DNA of 64,000 nucleotides from Avena insularis. Taxonomy: Eukaryota; Streptophyta; Magnoliopsida; Poales; Poaceae. Below, piece after piece: positions 21,293 through 32,439 of this stretch (the first letter of the stretch is position 1; every line of letters begins with the position of its first letter). The notes under the pieces were generated by a model, which searched no databases, was not told the DNA's origin, and saw only the letters and a list, made by a program, of their open reading frames with translations. Where the stretch lies: positions 67,194,253 to 67,258,252 of the forward strand of contig CM042688.1 in the NCBI GenBank assembly GCA_023614405.1, written 5' to 3'. Made by a program: the position numbers and the translations under genes.

Positions 21293-24090
21293 ATGGGGAA
21301 GAAGAAGGGAGGTGCTGCCGCTGATTCCACGGCCACCGTCGCTACGGTGAAGAAGAAAGGTCGCGGGCACCCGCGTGACCAATGGCGCATGGCGCCCCTC
21401 TATCATCAAGGCGTCGGATCTCCGTCTTCTTCGCCAAGATGGAGTTATCTCTGCGATCGCCGTCTGTGGCGTCCCAGCGGTGAGACCATTCCTGCTCCTC
21501 CTGCTGGTTTTTGAGTGATGTTTCTTGCATTCATCATTCGCGGTCTTTCCTTGCCTCTTCACCCCTTTCTTAGGGGTCTTCTTTGTTTCTATGGGCTCCA
21601 GCTCCATCAGCTGTCCCCAAATTCGCTCCTCCACATCACTTGTTTCATCACTCTCTGCGAGTGCTGGCTCGGAATCGAGCCACACTTTGGTCTTTTCAAG
21701 CGCATCTTTAAATTGAAGCGTCAGTCCACATCTGGCTCTTTAGTTTATGACGTAGGTGGTTGCGGAATCCACGTCGACCCATCCGCCACCTACTTCGACA
21801 TCAAGCTTACCAAGTCCGTCCAGGGATGGAGGGACAAATGGTTCTATGTTCGCGACCAGAAGGCCAAGGACGAGCACTTTGGACTCGCATCTTTCGATCC
21901 CGTGACTCCCTGCAAGAAGATGCGTTCTTGGAAGAACGTGATCATGCCTTCCGAACTCGCGGAGACAGACGTCTTATATCAGGGCGTCTGCGGCCTCGAG
22001 AGTCGCATAGGCGCAGAAGAGGGAGGCTGCACCCTTGTTAGGACTTGGCTGCGTCTTTGCGTCCAGCCTCTCCAGGCCAGGGTCCATCCCATGTTTCAAT
22101 GGGGTGGCGCTGATGATGCCACTCACGTGTCTGCTGATGGCATGTCCGCGAGTGAGGTAGATAAGAGGGTGCGACTGGTCACAAAGTACACCCTCAAGGA
22201 TGTGGTTCCGAACGAGCCAGTCGTTCCTCCTTTCGATGCTTCGAATCCTCCTCCTGAGGTACAGTTGTGCTACGTAGTAGCTTATTTTCTCGATTGCGTT
22301 TTCTGTTGCTTACCTGTTATGTTTGATGATCTTTACTGTTTGTATGCAGGAGTGGGCGGTGTCGCCTTGTATGCCTCCCCTCCTTGAGGGGATTATTCCT
22401 CGTGAAGCTTTGGAAGAGGACGAGTCTAAGTTGACTGTCCCTTCTGATGTGGAAGAGGAAGCCCCCGAGTCCGAGAGCCTGGATACTCGCAAGCGTTCGC
22501 GTAGTGGGGATTCCGACGCGTCGACTCCTTCAACTCCAGGAGGCGCGGCTGTTGGCACGGAGTCGCCAATTCCAGCTGTTCCTGTGAGGGCTGTGGCACC
22601 GTCTTCTTGCAAGAAGATGCGATTACCCAAGGAGTCTTTGTCAGAATCGATGGCTGCCACGTTTGATCTTGACAACTTTAACTGGTAAGTTTGCTGGGTT
22701 ATTCATTCTTTTCTGTTTTCTTCTTGTTGGTTTTGCCACAGGTTTGCCCTTTTCTCAATGTGGATTTTGTCTTGCAGTCAAGATGCGTCGTCATCTTCTG
22801 GCGACGTCGAATTTTTGAAGGAAACGGGAGTCGCGACTTCAAGGGCCAAGGTAGAGGTCGAGCGTGCTCCTTCTCTGGCAGCGGCCCACTCCGGGCACAA
22901 TTCTTCGAGCTCTCCTCACGTAGGGGAGCATCGAGTATTTGCTCGGATGACGGTTCAACAAACTTCTTCGGAGTCGCTGGAGGACCATGTAAGTATAGCT
23001 TTCCTTCTTTTTTAATGTGGTAGTCAACACCTTCTGCCACCCTCTGCTGACTCCTTGTTGTGTGCGACAGCTCCTTGTAAAGGAAGCCACGCAGGTGGCG
23101 GAGCAGGTGATGACGATGGGTCGCCAGCATGCGATGCTGGAGACGCGCCACCGCGTGGTCGAGAGTATGTGTTCTATACTTATTCTTTTCGTCTTCTCTC
23201 TGTTTTGGTATAATCGACTAACAGCCAATTATTGACTGCCATGTAGCCGAGCATAACGCTTTACTGCGCGATGTCGCCACGTTGGAGAAGACACTAGCCG
23301 CAGCTGTGAAGGGGCACGACAAGGCAATCGCAGCTCGTGATGATGCCCAGAAGCGCGAAGAGGATCTGCGCGCCTCCTTTGCGGCTAGGGAGAAGTTGTT
23401 CAAAGAGAAGCTATTCTCAGTCGCCAAGGCCCTCTCAGGTACCTTTACTGGTAGAAATTTTATTGATGTTCTTCTCTGCATCTGTAGTGCCGATGGCACT
23501 AGAAGTTTGATCCATGTGTGTATTTTGGTATAGATGCTGGCGGCTTGAGTTTTGATCCACAAGCCCTTTGTCGCGATGACGCTTTGGCGGGCGCGGTATC
23601 TGCGGTCAAGGATCGTAGCGCCGCTGTCCAAAATACGTTGTCCAAGGCCAAGGTCACCCTGAGTCGCCTCCAGGAGGAGTTAATGCCAAAGGCGGAGCTG
23701 GTCGACAATGTGGAAGAGCTGGTGGAGTCGCTCGCTGGGGGTGTGCCTGCCACGTACAAGAACTCCCTCCGCGCAGCTGGCGCAACCATGTCGCTTGCCA
23801 TGGTGCAAGCCCACGGAGTCGAAGTAGATCCTTCTGCAGTGTCGAAGACGATGCCTGTTGGCGCGGATGGTCAGCAGGTAGTATTCGCTCCCTTTGTGAC
23901 TGCATGTGCCAAATATGGCCATTCCTTGATAAACACTGTTGCCAAGTATTCGGAGGAGCTCAATCATGCGAAGAAGGCGGCGAAAACTTCGGCAACAGGG
24001 GCCGGCGGAAAGTCAGTGGCATCTGATACTGCCACGGACTTGATGAAGCCCCCGAGGTCATCGAAGTCGAAGAAGCCAACTGCTTCGTAG
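21293..24090 (+). pseudogene. Six-exon antisense gene of element D (putative gypsy-type transposon / Transposase_28-like protein), one in-frame stop
   Basis: The exons are 21293-22258, 22350-22684, 22778-22988, 23071-23164, 23247-23438 and 23534-24090. Every intron is GT...AG, about 80-105 bp, and all phases fit, giving 784 codons plus the stop. Exon 1 carries the conserved region of the grass family Pfam calls putative gypsy type transposon (PF04195): SLPLHPFLRGLL, YGLQLHQLSPNSLLHI, a GIEPHFGLF block and WRDKWFYVRD. Exon 2 is acidic and Ser-rich. Exons 4-6 form a long coiled coil, with a conserved tail domain in exon 6 and a Lys-rich end. Codon 74 (21512-21514) is TGA, in frame, just before the conserved region. 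The role is unknown; antisense orientation suggests an independent promoter. I recognise the family by pattern only. Confidence 0.8.
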
Positions 24091-24250
24091 TTAGTTTCTT
24101 GTAATAGTTGATGAATTGCTCTTTTGATTGGAGAACATGCCTGTTGGCGAATGTGTTTGTAGATACTTTAATGCTGATCCTGAATGCATCTGTTACTTTT
24201 GACTTTTGAGTTGGTCGACTTATTTGCCTCTAGCTTGATTTTTGGTAGGG

Positions 24251-25088
24251 TACATCAAGTGGTCCTGTGGGGGGAACCCCGGACTCGCCATCTCTTGAGG
24301 ATACAATGGCACCACCACGATCCAGGGTAGAGGAGCTGTCCTTGCTTTCGCGACTTCGTGATCGCGTTAAGCAACTGGAGCGTGAGTTGCCCGTGATCTG
24401 CGGTAGCACGGACGTGTGGAAGTCAAAGGCTGAAAAAGCCGCCGCCCGCGAGCAATATCTGCTTGGCGAGGTGACGCAGCTGTGTGACCAGTTTAAGTGT
24501 TAGTTTGCTCATCCTTGTCTTTTCCTTTGTAGTTAATCGCAATGGTACGTTGTACTCATGCTGTTGATGCTGCTTCGTGTAGTTGTTAGCGCACGCCATC
24601 CGCAGGAGGAGAGGGATAGGATTGCCATCCGCCTTCATGATCTCACCCAGGAGCAACTTCAAGAGAGTGGATACTTCTGGGTAGATCATGATCGTACGAC
24701 TGCGTTGGCAACCCTGCAGGATCATGCCTCGTGAGTGCTGCTCTTTCTGAAGAAGTCGCAGTCGTGTTTGAAGAACATCTATCGGGCGATGTTCCCGCTG
24801 GATGATACTCCATCAAGCCTGCTGGCTCTCCTGAACAAATTTCAAGATATGCCCGCGGTTCGCGAGTGCGTGAGGCAGCAGTTGGTGGCTGGTGCCAAGG
24901 CTGCCCTCTCCATGGTGCGTTTGCACAAGCCTGACGTGGATGTTGCCGCCATTGCCTCTGGGCCACCGGTGCCACCAGCAGGATCTTCCTAGAACATGGT
25001 GCCGCACTATCAGGCGGTGGACCGTCTAGCCGAGGAGGTCGTTGACTTCTTCGAGGAACATACTAATGTTCTTCTGTTGCAAGGGTAG
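24251..25088 (+). pseudogene. Second antisense gene fragment of element D (paralogue of the C-terminal part)
   Basis: Exon-like pieces on the plus strand encode a coiled-coil segment (24267-24500, VEELSLLSRLRDRVKQLE), a second segment (about 24582-24731, ending at a GTGAGT donor), and a tail domain (24735-25088) with TPSSLLALLNKF and VRQQLVAGAKAALSMV. The tail resembles the tail in exon 6 of the gene at 21293-24090, suggesting a diverged tandem copy or the C-terminal half of a split gene. An in-frame TAG at 24990-24992 interrupts the tail 32 codons before the next stop at 25086-25088. No Transposase_28-type N-terminus is present, so it is a remnant or alternative 3' exons. Confidence 0.55.
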
Positions 25089-25667
25089 ACAAATATGTAT
25101 CCTGCACATAAGTGTACTAGTGTTGTAAAGCTCATATACATTTGTAGATAATATACTGTTGAATGTGTACAAATAGCTTTAAGCGGGGGGTGCGTTGCAC
25201 TTATGCGAGTCCTTTTCGTTAGCCTGGCCATCTTTGTATCGTTCCCTTGTCAACCTGTCAGGTGCGTTGCAGCTGGGTTGAGTTTGTGTTAAGGGGTTCG
25301 ATTGATGTGCCAGCTACTCAGGATGTCGCGTTATTGTTCGAAGAACATATGTGTATAGGTGGCGTGGCCCAGTATGAAAATTGACAAAGTAAAGGAGAAC
25401 ATGGAGTTTTGGGGCACTTAGCTTTATTTATTCAAGAACAGTCATGAGTACAATGTGGCTAAGTAGCCTTGGCTGAGTAGCCTTATTTGCGATGAAAAGT
25501 AAAACTACTAGGGTAGAAGCGTCGCGATTGTGCAACGTTCAAGGGTTGGAGTATGCGACTCCTGTCTCCAGATCTTTAAGGCGATAGGCGCCCCCTGGGA
25601 TTACTTTTGTAATCACGTACGTTCCTTCCCAAGGGGACTCAAGCTTGAGATGCCCTTGCTGCTTCAG
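25089..25667. other. Convergent 3' region between pol and the antisense genes of element D
   Basis: No gene on either strand. Sense pol transcripts (minus) and antisense transcripts (plus) would converge here. It contains AT-rich segments (25090-25170 and 25400-25500) that could serve as termination and polyadenylation regions, but no single signal is convincing. Confidence 0.45.
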
Positions 25668-26578
25668 TCACAGAACCAAGTCACCTTCGACGAAGGATCT
25701 GGGGCGAAGCCTTCTACTATGGTAGTTGCGCAGGTTCCGCTGGTAGATCGTGGATCTTTCTGCAGCGATTTCTCTTGCTTTGTCAAGGAGGTCGACGGAG
25801 TCTTCGAGTGCGAGGGATGACTCCTGCTCGCTGTAGGCGACTACGCGTGGCGCTTTGTACCGTACCTCGGTGGGTAGTACTGCCTCTGCTCCGTGTACCA
25901 TAAAGAATGACGTGTAGCCGGTGGCGCTGTTTGGAGTTGTATGCAGGCTCCAGAGTACGGATTGCAGTTTGTCTGGCTAGCAGCCCGCGGCTTGTTCGAG
26001 TGGTCGGAGGAGTCGCTTCTTGATGCCGTGCGAGCGAGCCGTTTGCCTTTTCCACGACCGCTGGTGCTGGGTGTGCTCTTGGCGTAGCTGATGTTGATCC
26101 CCAGGTTCTCGCAGAATTCTTGGAACTCCTTGGATGTGAAGTTTGTTCCGTTGTCGGTGATGATGCTGTGCGGCACGCCGAAGCGGTAGACGATGGACTC
26201 GAAGAACTTGACTGCGATGTGCCCTGATTGCTTGGTCACCGGCATGGCCTCAATCCACTTGGTGAATTTGTCGACTGGGACCAAGAGGTAGACGTAGCCT
26301 CCTTGCGAGGACCTTGGAAGTTTTCCAACCATGTCGAGTCCCCACTGGGCGAAGGGCCAGACCAATGGAATAGGCCGTAGTTCTGCGCCTAGTGCGTGTG
26401 GCTTGTCCGCGAATCGTTGGCAAGCATTGCATTTTTGGACAATGTCCTTGGCATCGCGCATGGCCGTGGGCCAGTAAAATCCAGCTCGTAGAGCTTTGGC
26501 GACGAGGGCGCGACTGCCTGCGTGGTGCCCGCAGGTCCCTTCATGGATGTCGAGGAGAATTGCTCTTCCATCAGCCAT
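25668..26578 (-). pseudogene. Integrase of element D (frameshifted)
   Basis: The N-terminal HHCC zinc finger is visible (HEGTCGHH followed by CNACQRF), then the catalytic core with the first Asp in GLDMVG and the second in TDNGTNF. After about residue 165 (near 26083) the frame is lost. The expected glutamate region continues in another frame (26055-25783), and the C-terminal part in a third (25901-25668, MVHGAEAVLPTEVRYK to SFVEGDLVL). At least two indels therefore separate the DDE residues. It inserted the DNA copy and follows the archaeal-type RNase H in Tat order. It ends with a stop at 25668; I see no chromodomain, as expected for Tat. Confidence 0.85.
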
Positions 26579-26731
26579 GGAGACACATCACAGTAGCACT
26601 CCTGTGATGCTGTGTTTGTATACTTCGTCGTTGATAACGGCGAATGCCTTGGAGCGTCGCGCGATGTGCCGTGCGTCTGTCGGGTCATCCGGTAGGCGCT
26701 TACTGAGGAGGTACGTAATGTATGGCTGCGT

Positions 26732-28681
26732 TCAGGATTGTTCGATCATCATGACGCTCATTGGCCCTTCGAGTCCTGTGTCTAGCTCCAAGTCGTCGAG
26801 TGCCATTGGCTCATTGGGTGGCATAGCCTCCGAGTCCATTGCTGCGCTTGTTTTCTTCTCTGCGGCCTTTGGCTTGATGGAGCGTTCACAGATGCGCTCG
26901 AGAAATACACCAGGTGGTATGGGGGCGCAGGTAGAGCCTATGTTTGCGAGTGCATCCGCCTCCTCGTTGCTTTCGCGACCTACGTGTCGCAGCTCGCAAC
27001 CATCAAAGTCCCCTTCGAGTGTATCGTAGAGGTCGCAGTACGCGATCATGTTGTCGTTCAGTGCGTCGCACTCGTGCATTGTTTGGTTGACGACCGGCTT
27101 GGAGTCGCCGTATATGATGAGCCTTTTTGCGCCGCAGGCTTTTGCCATCCTCATCCCGTGCAACAGGGCCTCGTATTCAGCTTCGTTGTTTGAGGCTGTG
27201 AACTGCATTCGCAGGATGTATTTCAGCTTGTCTCCTTGAGGTGATGTCAGTATGACACCTACTCCTGCTCCATCTTTTTGTTTGGATCCATCGAAGTGCA
27301 TGGTCCAGAGGTAGGACATATCTGGCTTGTCTGGGAGTTGATTTTCCATCCAATGCATGAGGAAGTCAGGGAGAATTTGCGACTTGATTGCGTTGCGCTT
27401 TTTGTATGTGATGTCTCGTGGAGATAGTTCGATTCCACAAAGTGCGACTCGTCCCGTGGCGTCGGGGTTATTGACGATATGTCCCAATGGGGCGTCATTG
27501 ACTACCACGATTGGGTGTTCCTGGAAGTAATGGCGCAGTCGTCGGGCGGTCATGAAGACGCCGTACGCCAGCTTCTGGTAGTGCGGGTATCGCTGTTTTG
27601 TTAGCGTGAGGACCTCGCTGAGGTAGTATACCGGGCATTGTACGCCATGGACCTTGTTTTCCTCTGCCCGTTCGACGACGAGCACTGTACTAACCACTTG
27701 GTTGGTAGCGGAGTTGTACAACAGTAGTGGTTCCCTTTCCCGTGGAGTCACCAGTACTGGCAATGTGGATAACAGGCGCTTGAGATCTTCGAATGCTTCT
27801 TGCGCTTCATTGGTCCACTCGAATTTATCAGCTTTGCCGAGGAGTTGATAAAAGGGCAGTGCCTTTTCTCCCATTCGACTGATAAATCGACTGAGGGCCG
27901 CGATTCTTCCGGTTAGTTGCTGGACGCCTCTTATGTTCTTTGGATTCTCCAAGGCTAGTATGGCCTTTATCTTTTTCGGGTTTGCCTCAATCCCTCTCGC
28001 GGAGATGAGATACCCGAGCAGCTGCCCAGATGGTACGCCGAAGGCGCATTTGTCTGGATTGAGCTTGATCCGGTAACGGTCGAGATTGGCGAATGTTTCA
28101 CGCAAGTCATCGATTAGAGAGGCTTCCTTTTTGGTTTTGATTACTATGTCGTCGATATAGACTTGGATGTTGCAACCCAGCTGCTCCTTGAGGCAAGCCT
28201 GCATGCACCGTTGGTAGGTAGCTCCCGCGTTTTTTAGCCCGAAGGGCATTGTGTTGTAGTAGAACACACCGAAGGGCGTTGTAAACGCGGTCTTCTCCTA
28301 GTCTTCCTCCTTCATTCGAATTTGGTTGTAGCCTGAGTAGGCATCGAGGAAGCAGAGGCGCTCGCATCCAGCGGTGGAGTCGATGATTTGGTCGATCCGT
28401 GGTAGCGGGAAGTGATCTTTTGGGCAGTGCTTGTTTAAAGAAGTGAAGTCCACGCACATCCGTAGGATATCCGTGTCCTTTTTTGGCACCAGCACCGTAT
28501 TGGCGAGCCAAGTGCTTTCCTTGATCTCGCGTATGAATTTGGCCTCGAGGAGTCTGTTGATCTCCATTCCGACTGCCTGCGCTCTTGGCTTAGACAGTCG
28601 CCTGATTGTTTGCTTGACTGGCCTTGCGTCGGGGTTGACGTTGAGTGCGTGCTCGGCGAATTCCCTGGGAACTCCTAGCAT
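26732..28681 (-). pseudogene. Reverse transcriptase, RNase H and archaeal-type RNase H of element D (one in-frame TAG)
   Basis: The frame 28681-28298 holds RT fingers and palm (CVDFTSLNKHCPKDHFPLP, FLDAYSGYNQI), then an in-frame TAG at 28298-28300, after which the same frame continues from 28267 to 26732. RT catalytic YIDD is at 28148-28159. The first RNase H (about residues 172-280 of the distal part) is degenerate, with Asn in LLLYNSATN. The second, archaeal-type RNase H (26942-27307) is intact: D in HFDGSK, E in NNEAEYEALL, D in YGDSK and D in EEADALAN. This dual arrangement is diagnostic of the Tat lineage. The distal frame ends in an acidic linker before a stop; integrase starts 150 bases further on. 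Confidence 0.9.
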
Positions 28682-29096
28682 GTCCGCAGGACACCAGGCA
28701 AATTTTTTCCAGTGCTCACGGAGGAATTCGACGAGCGCGAGTTCCTATGCGGGACTCAAGTTGTTGGCAATGAGGGCCGTTTTGACGGTATCTGATGGAT
28801 GGACCTGCACCTTCTTTGTGTGCACAGATGAGTCGAAGGAGAGGTTAGGTGAGCTTGGCCTACTCAGGGGCGGCAGACTGTTGTCTGTCGTTTCCTTCAA
28901 TCGCGTGAGCTCCTCCTGCATGCTGAAGGACTGGGAGATTCTGTTGAATTCCGTCGTCGTCGAATCGCTCAAAGCTCCCGTTGATCATGATGACGCCGTT
29001 GGGACCTAGCATCTTCATCTGCAGGTAGGCGTAGTGGGGTACCGCCATGAACCTAGCGAACGCGACGCGTCCGAGGATGCAGTGGTATTGTGAGGG
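28682..29096 (-). pseudogene. Protease-RT linker of element D, split in two frames
   Basis: The region after protease encodes FARFMAVPHYAYLQMKMLGP (frame of 29048-28860). It then shifts near 28970 into the frame of 28972-28745, which ends at an in-frame TAG, 28745-28747, upstream of the RT start (LVEFLREHWKKFAW). This linker is typical of Tat polyproteins. Confidence 0.65.
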
Positions 29097-32019
29097 CTAG
29101 TCGACAACTTCAAAGTCGATGCGCTCGCGCCGGAAGTTCTTTGGCGTGCCGAATATGACGTCGAGGTTGATTTTGCCCAGGGGGTATACGCCTTTCCCTG
29201 GGACGATGCCGTGGAACATTGTGTCCGATGCCTCCAAGCAGGTTAGAGGGATCCTCATTGCTCGCAAGGTACTCGCGAATATGAGGTTGATACCACTTCC
29301 GCCATCCATGAAGACGCGACTCATGTCGAAGCCTCCAATTTGCGCCTCGAGTACGAGGGGGCAATGACCTGGGCGAGGTACTTGAGGCGGATGGTCGCGT
29401 TTGTCGAAAGTAATGCACGACTCACTGCCACTGAGGTACTCAGTGGTGGATGGTGGCGAGCGCGTGGCCAAGTTGACTTGGCGAGTGATGGCCTTCTGCA
29501 CCCTATTGGAGGGGCGCCCCTTTTGGATCATCATGGTACCCATGGCCCGTGGGTACGGTTCGCCTCCCTGGTGTTGGTCCGGTGCAGCTCCGTTCGGGGG
29601 TGGCCCAGGTGGTGGTGGTGGTGCGCCATGTGCCATGGCGCCTGGAGCGGCTCCGTAGCCTCTTTCGACTGCATTGCGGTTCATCCGAACCAATCCCTCA
29701 TGTAGCTTGACGAACTCGCGGCAGTCCTTGAGGAGGTGGCTGGACTTTCTCTTGCCATCATGCTTGTCGATGTAGAAGTGTACCGTGCATGGCCCGGACA
29801 GTTTGTCCTCGATGGAGGTCGCGGGTGCTTCATCGCGAGTGCGGTGTTGCCACACTTGCATGGTTTTCCTGGAGTCGCGGTGTCCGCCACTGCGGTATCC
29901 GCTGTTGCGGTTATCGTCGTGTCTATCAGCGTAGCCGGCTGCGACCATGTTGACGTCATCGCGATCGTCATAGACGCGCATGCGACACTTACTCCGGCAG
30001 TCGCGTCTTTGTTCGAGTTCTGCCTCCTCGTCAGAGTGAACACGATTCTTCACCGAATCTTCTCCATCAGCCCACCGATTCGCGATCTCCATCAGGTGGT
30101 CGATGGTCCGGGCTTTGGCGCCTAGCTCCTCCACGAGTTCCATGCGGCGGACACCACCGTTGAATGCATCAATCGCGGTCTTCGAGATGTTCTCCACGGA
30201 GTTCTTGATGATGGACCACCTTTGGATGTAAGAGCGCAGCGATTCGCGAATCTTCTTTGGCAGCATCTCAGTTCTTCGATTGAGGCGGGGCGTTTGTACG
30301 TGCCCTTAAAGTTGCGCACGAAGCTGTAGACCAGCTCATCCCAGCTGCGAATGGATCCGTGTGGGATGTTATTGACCCATGCTCGGGCGGCGCCCTGTAG
30401 CTGTAGCTGCAAGCATTGCATGTCAGTACTTCGACTGCCTCCATGTAGCCTGACGGAGGCGATGTGATCCTCCAGGCAGATCTTGGGGTCCTACAGACCG
30501 TTAAATTTCGGGTTCTCCGATGGGAGTTTGAACCCTTTAGGCATTCGCTTTTGCCTGATGGATCTGCTGAAGCATCTGGCGCCGCAGAGCTCCCCATCTT
30601 CTTCTTCCGAGTCAGTCGACCGAGCATGTCGTGCCCTTGACTTGTCGATCTTGCGCTGCGTGAGTTCATCGCGTGCATCATAGTCGCGATCGTGTCGCCG
30701 TGGCGGCAGCGCCGAGACAGGTCGTGACTGTCATTGCTGGACGAGGGCGAGGAGTAGCGCTTTGCTAACGCTTTGCCCTTTTTTGGGTCTGGTACCGGTT
30801 CCTTGTCGAGGGCGGCCTCGATTATCCCCAGGCCCGCAATCGTAGATCGGTGCATGGCCGTTCGGGGATCTCCAGCTGGTGGTTGGTTATTGAGAAGGTA
30901 CATGGTGGCCGCTGTCACCGCGGCCTGTGGTGTCCTGGGAACCACGTTGCCTCTCGTGTCGACTGTCATAGAGCCGAAGTCGAGGACTTTCGCGGTGTCT
31001 ATGCATTCTTGTTCGGTGAGGTGAGCCATCCGCGATTGCCTTTTCCTGGCGAGGTGCTCGTTGCCTCTTGAGGAGGATCCTCTATAGGAGGAGAGCCCAG
31101 CGCGACGAAGGCTTGACTTGTCCGCCGTCTTTTTACATGCCTCAAGTTGCGCGATTGCTTGTTTTTGGCGCTTGAATTCCTCTTTTAGGAGCCAGTGGTA
31201 GCCCATCAGTAGCTCCTGCGGGGACCCGAAGGGTAGAGGTGCACCTCGTAGGGCTTCGCGGCAACGTTCCCACTCTTGCTCGTTGAGCCTGATCACGACG
31301 CGTTCGCCGGTTTGCTTGTTGATTATGCTAGGAGGTTCGACTGCTCCTCCGTTGCCACTATTACCGCCGTTGTCGGTGTTGGGCGGGTCGGTGCCGTTGC
31401 CGGTATTATCACCGTTGCCGCGATTGGGTGGATCGGTGCCGTTGCCGGTGTTACCACCGTTACCGCGGTTGGCGGAGGTGTCGCCTGCGTTGATGACGGC
31501 GCACATGAAGTGATTTGGGAAGCTGTTGCTTCCACAACTTTCAGATTCAGAACCGTAGGTTCCATCTTCAGTGGCCAGATCACTTAGATCGGAGTCGCGA
31601 CTGCTGTCGCTGACCATGTTCCCAACTACCGCCGGAGCATTGAGCTCACTGAGGGTGCTGACAGATGGAGGGAACCATGATGCTGGGGGAATCGCCGGTG
31701 CCGTCGGCTGATCGGGCATGCAAAGCGTGCCCATCTGACCAACTTGGAAGCGGAAGCTCCCAATCACCAGGCTGATTCCGTCGCCCACGGACTCGAAGGC
31801 CGGGCGAGTAGCCAGCGTGTGGACGGTGAAGTTGAAGGCGCCGAAAAGCTGGCGAATCTCCGCTGTTGCAGAGTTGTAGATCACGTTTGATGGGGCCGAA
31901 GAAGCTGCAACATCAGCACTCCCAATTCCCACAGACGGCGCCAATTGACGAGGGTTTAACTCATCAATGCCCATTGTTATGGACTTGGGTTTTGGAGAAG
32001 GAGGGAGCGTTGGAGACAT
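29097..32019 (-). pseudogene. Gag and protease of element D (two frameshifts)
   Basis: The first frame (32019-30268) opens within the 5' LTR, reads through the primer site and gives a 583-codon frame with Asn/Gly-rich repeats (GNGTDPPNRGNG type) near the middle. Recognisable Gag capsid sequence (LQLQLQGAARAWVNNIP, then YSFVRNFKGTYKRP) continues in a second frame around 30421-30270. The third frame (30266-29097) holds SYIQRWSIIKNSVENIS, a basic Arg/Asp-rich stretch, a CHHC-type zinc finger, a Pro/Gly-rich linker, and finally the protease with active-site motif VFMDGGSGIN (29300-29330). It ends at a TAG (29097-29099). Frames switch near 30545 and near 30270. The protein formed virus-like particles in the cytoplasm. 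Confidence 0.85.
31925..31944 (-). other. Primer-binding site of element D
   Basis: The minus strand reads TGGCGCCGTCTGTGGGAATT directly after the 5' LTR and one spacer base, the usual primer site of grass Tat elements. Confidence 0.9.
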
Positions 32020-32434
32020 CTATCGGCTAGCAAACAAGCACACAGGGGACAAAGGATTTACCCAGGTTCAGGCCTCGTAGAGGTCTCTACTCCTGCTTGT
32101 CTGCTCGTGGAATTATCGAAGGATTCGACAGTTACAATAGTGCACAGATGCAATCTGGCAAGGGTTGTGGAAACTAGGGTTGTGTGTGTCCTCCTCGCTG
32201 CCCCTCCTAGCCATTATATAGATAGGCTAGGTCTCGGGTAGCAGATCGAGTCGGTTACAAGTTAGGGTTTTCCCCTTTCAAACTTTCTATCTTCAACTTT
32301 CTCTTGATCTTCAAGCAATCGAGAGTCCGCAGGTTACTCGAGTCCTTTTATCTGGGCCTTGGCGACACCATGGGCCTGTACGTATTTGGATCGTATATAC
32401 CAAGCTCGAGTACCTGTAGGGTATACCCATGTCA
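31946..32434 (-). repeat. 5' LTR of element D
   Basis: 489 bp, TG...CA. The minus-strand TATA-like box (complement of ATTATATAGAT, 32213-32223) would start transcription roughly 150-180 bases before the first gag ATG at 32019, which lies inside this LTR. Confidence 0.93.
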
Positions 32435-32439
32435 CTAGG

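Larger units (their letters stand above)
19422..32434 (-). mobile_element. Element D: Tat-lineage Ty3/gypsy retrotransposon with antisense genes
   Basis: A complete 13,013-bp element with perfect 5-bp target duplications CTAGG (19417-19421 and 32435-32439) inside copia C. The LTRs are 19422-19911 (3' LTR) and 31946-32434 (5' LTR), starting TGACGAGGG and ending CCCATGTCA on the plus strand. The minus strand reads primer site, gag, protease, RT, RNase H, archaeal-type RNase H and integrase. The second RNase H and the primer site TGGCGCCGTCTGTGGGAA are diagnostic of the Tat lineage (RIRE2/Grande/Retand group). Between integrase and the 3' LTR lies about 5.7 kb carrying genes on the opposite strand, a known Tat peculiarity. 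The coding region is broken by several stops and frameshifts, so it is not autonomous today. Confidence 0.93.

Noticed and set aside
22310..23228. Minus-strand ORFs opposite the antisense gene
   Set aside because: Shadows of the plus-strand exons; they cross the well-formed introns and have no domain.
28431..29009. 192-codon plus-strand ORF, and similar frames at 26496-27029 and 29736-30125
   Set aside because: Antisense shadows of D's pol and gag; the minus-strand reading carries the RT, protease and Gag motifs.
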